This document shows, piece after piece, positions 3,678 to 5,051 of a stretch of DNA of 5,051 nucleotides (position 1 is its first letter; each line of letters opens with the position of its first letter). The stretch spans positions 1-5,051 of the forward strand of contig DIZV01000016.1 of assembly GCA_002427995.1 (NCBI GenBank). The letters are read 5' to 3'. The translations under genes were made by a program, and so were the position numbers. The DNA comes from Chloroflexi bacterium UBA6019 (GTDB taxonomy: Bacteria; Chloroflexota; Dormibacteria; Dormibacterales; Dormibacteraceae). The notes beneath the pieces were generated by a model. It worked only from the letters and a program-made list of their open reading frames with translations. It did not search any database and had not been told where the DNA came from.

Positions 3678-5051
3678 ATGTTCGCCGCCTGGGGTCGCTT
3701 CGTCTTCCGTCGCAAGTGGTGGGTGCTGGCCGCCGGCCTCCTGCTCCTGGCCGGCATCGCGGGGACCGGCTTCAGCCTCAAGGGCCAGCTGACCAACTCC
3801 AGCCGCGTCCAGGTCGAGTCGCAGCGGGCCGCCGACCTGATGACCGCGCAGCTGCCCAAGGCGACCAACGCCGGCGGTTCGACCTTCGAAATCCTCTTCT
3901 CCAGCCCCTTTCTTTCCGTCTCCGACCCCGCCTACCGTTCGGCGGTGGAGAAGACTCTGGCGCCGCTGCGGGCAGACTCCCGGATTCGCGACATCCAGAC
4001 CGCCTACAGCGTTCCGACCGCCGAGGCGGGCGGCATGATCTCAAGGAACGGCAACCAGATGCTGGCGATCGTCACCGTCAGGGACGGGTTCGGCAAGGCA
4101 CGCGGCTACTTCACGCAGATCCGCGACGAGATCCGTTCCAACGGAGGGGTCCAGACCTACGTCACCGGCAACCTGGCCATCAACAGCGACTTCGACAGCT
4201 ACCTCGCCGCTGACCTGAACCGCGCCGAGCTGGCGTCGATACCGCTCTCACTGATCTTCCTGCTGCTCGTCTTCGGCACCCTGGTGGCGGCGCTGCTGCC
4301 GATCGGCGTCGGCGGCGCCGCTGTCATCGCGGGAGTGGCGGGCACGCTGCTCCTGGCACGCTTCACCGACGTCTCCACCTACGCGATCAACATCGTGACG
4401 CTGGTCGGCCTCGGGGTGGCGATCGATTACTGCCTCCTGATCGTCAACCGTTTCCGCGAGGAGCTGCTCAACGGCGCCACCACCGAGCACGCCCTCGAGC
4501 GCTCGCTCGCGACCGCCGGGCGGGCGGTCGCCTTCTCCGGGGTAACAGTGGCGATCGGCCTCGCCGGGATGCTCTTCTACCCGGGCACGTTCCTCGTCTC
4601 GATGGGCGTCGCCGGGTCGATCGTGGTCGCGATGGCGGTCGTCTTCGCGCTCTCCCTCCTCCCCGCCCTGCTCACCCTCGCCGGCGGCTGGGTCAACCGG
4701 GTGAAGCTGCCGTGGTTCGGCAACGTCGGCGGCGGTGGCTTCTGGAGAGGCCTGGCGAGCTGGGTGATGAAGCGTCCGCTGCTCGTGCTGCTGCCCACCC
4801 TGGCCGTGATCCTGCTCGCCGCCTCACCCTTCGCGCAGATCCGGATCGCCAACGGGGACGAGCACATGCTCCCGCCGCAGGCCGGCTCGCGCCAGGGCGG
4901 CGACATCATCGCCCGGGACTTTCCGGGCCAGGACCAGAACACCTTCGTCGTCGTCGTCCACTACCCCGCCGGGCTGACCCTCAGCCAAGAGCGAGTTGAC
5001 CAGCTGTACGGACTACGGGCGTCAGCTCCAGGACAGGCCGCACGTGATCCG
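3678..5051 (+). CDS. MMPL/RND-family transporter, N-terminal part, with an apparent frameshift near 5010
   Basis: A proton-driven RND-superfamily exporter of the MMPL type; these move lipids or hydrophobic compounds across the membrane and are usually about 700-750 residues or longer. From ATG 3678, 444 codons read cleanly: TM1 about 14-34, first extracytoplasmic domain about 35-185, TM2 188-205, TM3 207-226, TM4 236-257, TM5 283-302, TM6 306-333, TM7 367-384, then the start of the second extracytoplasmic domain (NGDEHMLPPQAGSRQG). TM4 carries GLGVAIDYCLLIVNRFREEL (244-263), with Asp250-Tyr251 at the conserved proton-relay site. The MFAAWGRFVFRRKWWVLAA start is typical. The ATG abuts the TAG of the TetR remnant, so it may rely on re-initiation; only a poor Shine-Dalgarno precedes it. 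After Tyr444 the annotated frame becomes GLRASAPGQ, while the +1 frame reads DYGRQLQDRPHVIR, the expected continuation, indicating one extra base at about 5010. The 3' end lies outside the window and the substrate is unknown. Confidence 0.93.
   Translation, partial: MFAAWGRFVFRRKWWVLAAGLLLLAGIAGTGFSLKGQLTNSSRVQVESQRAADLMTAQLPKATNAGGSTFEILFSSPFLSVSDPAYRSAVEKTLAPLRADSRIRDIQTAYSVPTAEAGGMISRNGNQMLAIVTVRDGFGKARGYFTQIRDEIRSNGGVQTYVTGNLAINSDFDSYLAADLNRAELASIPLSLIFLLLVFGTLVAALLPIGVGGAAVIAGVAGTLLLARFTDVSTYAINIVTLVGLGVAIDYCLLIVNRFREELLNGATTEHALERSLATAGRAVAFSGVTVAIGLAGMLFYPGTFLVSMGVAGSIVVAMAVVFALSLLPALLTLAGGWVNRVKLPWFGNVGGGGFWRGLASWVMKRPLLVLLPTLAVILLAASPFAQIRIANGDEHMLPPQAGSRQGGDIIARDFPGQDQNTFVVVVHYPAGLTLSQERVDQLYGLRASAPGQAARDP

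Noticed and set aside
3716..4213. 165-codon plus-strand frame inside the MMPL gene
   Set aside because: Arg/Gln/Pro-rich out-of-frame translation of the transporter; no motifs.
1..5051. tRNA/rRNA genes, CRISPR arrays, insertion sequences, attachment sites
   Set aside because: No spaced direct-repeat array, transposase-like protein, terminal inverted repeats or RNA-gene-like segments were seen; nearly all the window is protein-coding.

Overview
This is a gene-dense, high-GC bacterial window with almost no non-coding DNA. Third codon positions are strongly G/C, GTG starts are common, several starts lack a Shine-Dalgarno, and genes overlap by 4 nt. The gene set is a long Lhr-type helicase, an ECF sigma factor with a zinc-finger anti-sigma, a bactofilin-like membrane protein, a LiaF-like protein, and TetR plus MMPL. 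This fits a high-GC Gram-positive-type lineage such as Actinobacteriota (for example Thermoleophilia) or the Chloroflexota/Dormibacterota side. No marker in the window settles the phylum.

Left part, minus strand (2395 down to 1): a compact unit in the order ECF sigma factor (1838-2395), two-TM zf-HC2 anti-sigma factor (1368-1841), secreted/membrane bactofilin-like beta-helix protein (325-1371), and the N-terminus of an Lhr-family helicase (from 315, running off the left edge). The first two junctions are 4-nt stop/start overlaps (ATGA, GTGA). The third gap is 9 nt. This looks like one transcript with translational coupling.

Middle, plus strand (2452-3420): a divergently transcribed protein with three N-terminal TM segments (LiaI/LiaF-like, DUF5668 type) and a C-terminal repetitive beta domain of the LiaF/Toastrack kind. 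Only 56 bp separate it from the sigma gene, and that gap holds a perfect 6-bp inverted repeat (CGTTAC/GTAACG). Together the sigma, anti-sigma, bactofilin-like and LiaF-like genes look like a cell-envelope stress module. That role is inferred from domain content and layout.

Right part, plus strand (3421-5051): a 110-bp intergenic region with a short hairpin and a cluster of AACC/GGTT repeats that resembles an operator. It is followed by a 48-codon stump of a TetR-type repressor, containing only the DNA-binding helix-turn-helix, which ends in TAG. Its stop is followed with no gap, and in the same frame, by the ATG of an MMPL/RND-family exporter. The exporter is visible for 444 codons (seven TM helices, GxxxDY proton-relay motif), then appears to shift frame at about 5010, just before the window ends.

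The most notable observations are the truncated repressor fused tail-to-head with the exporter, the apparent single-base frameshift at 5010, and the organisation of the envelope-stress module around a shared 56-bp divergent promoter region.
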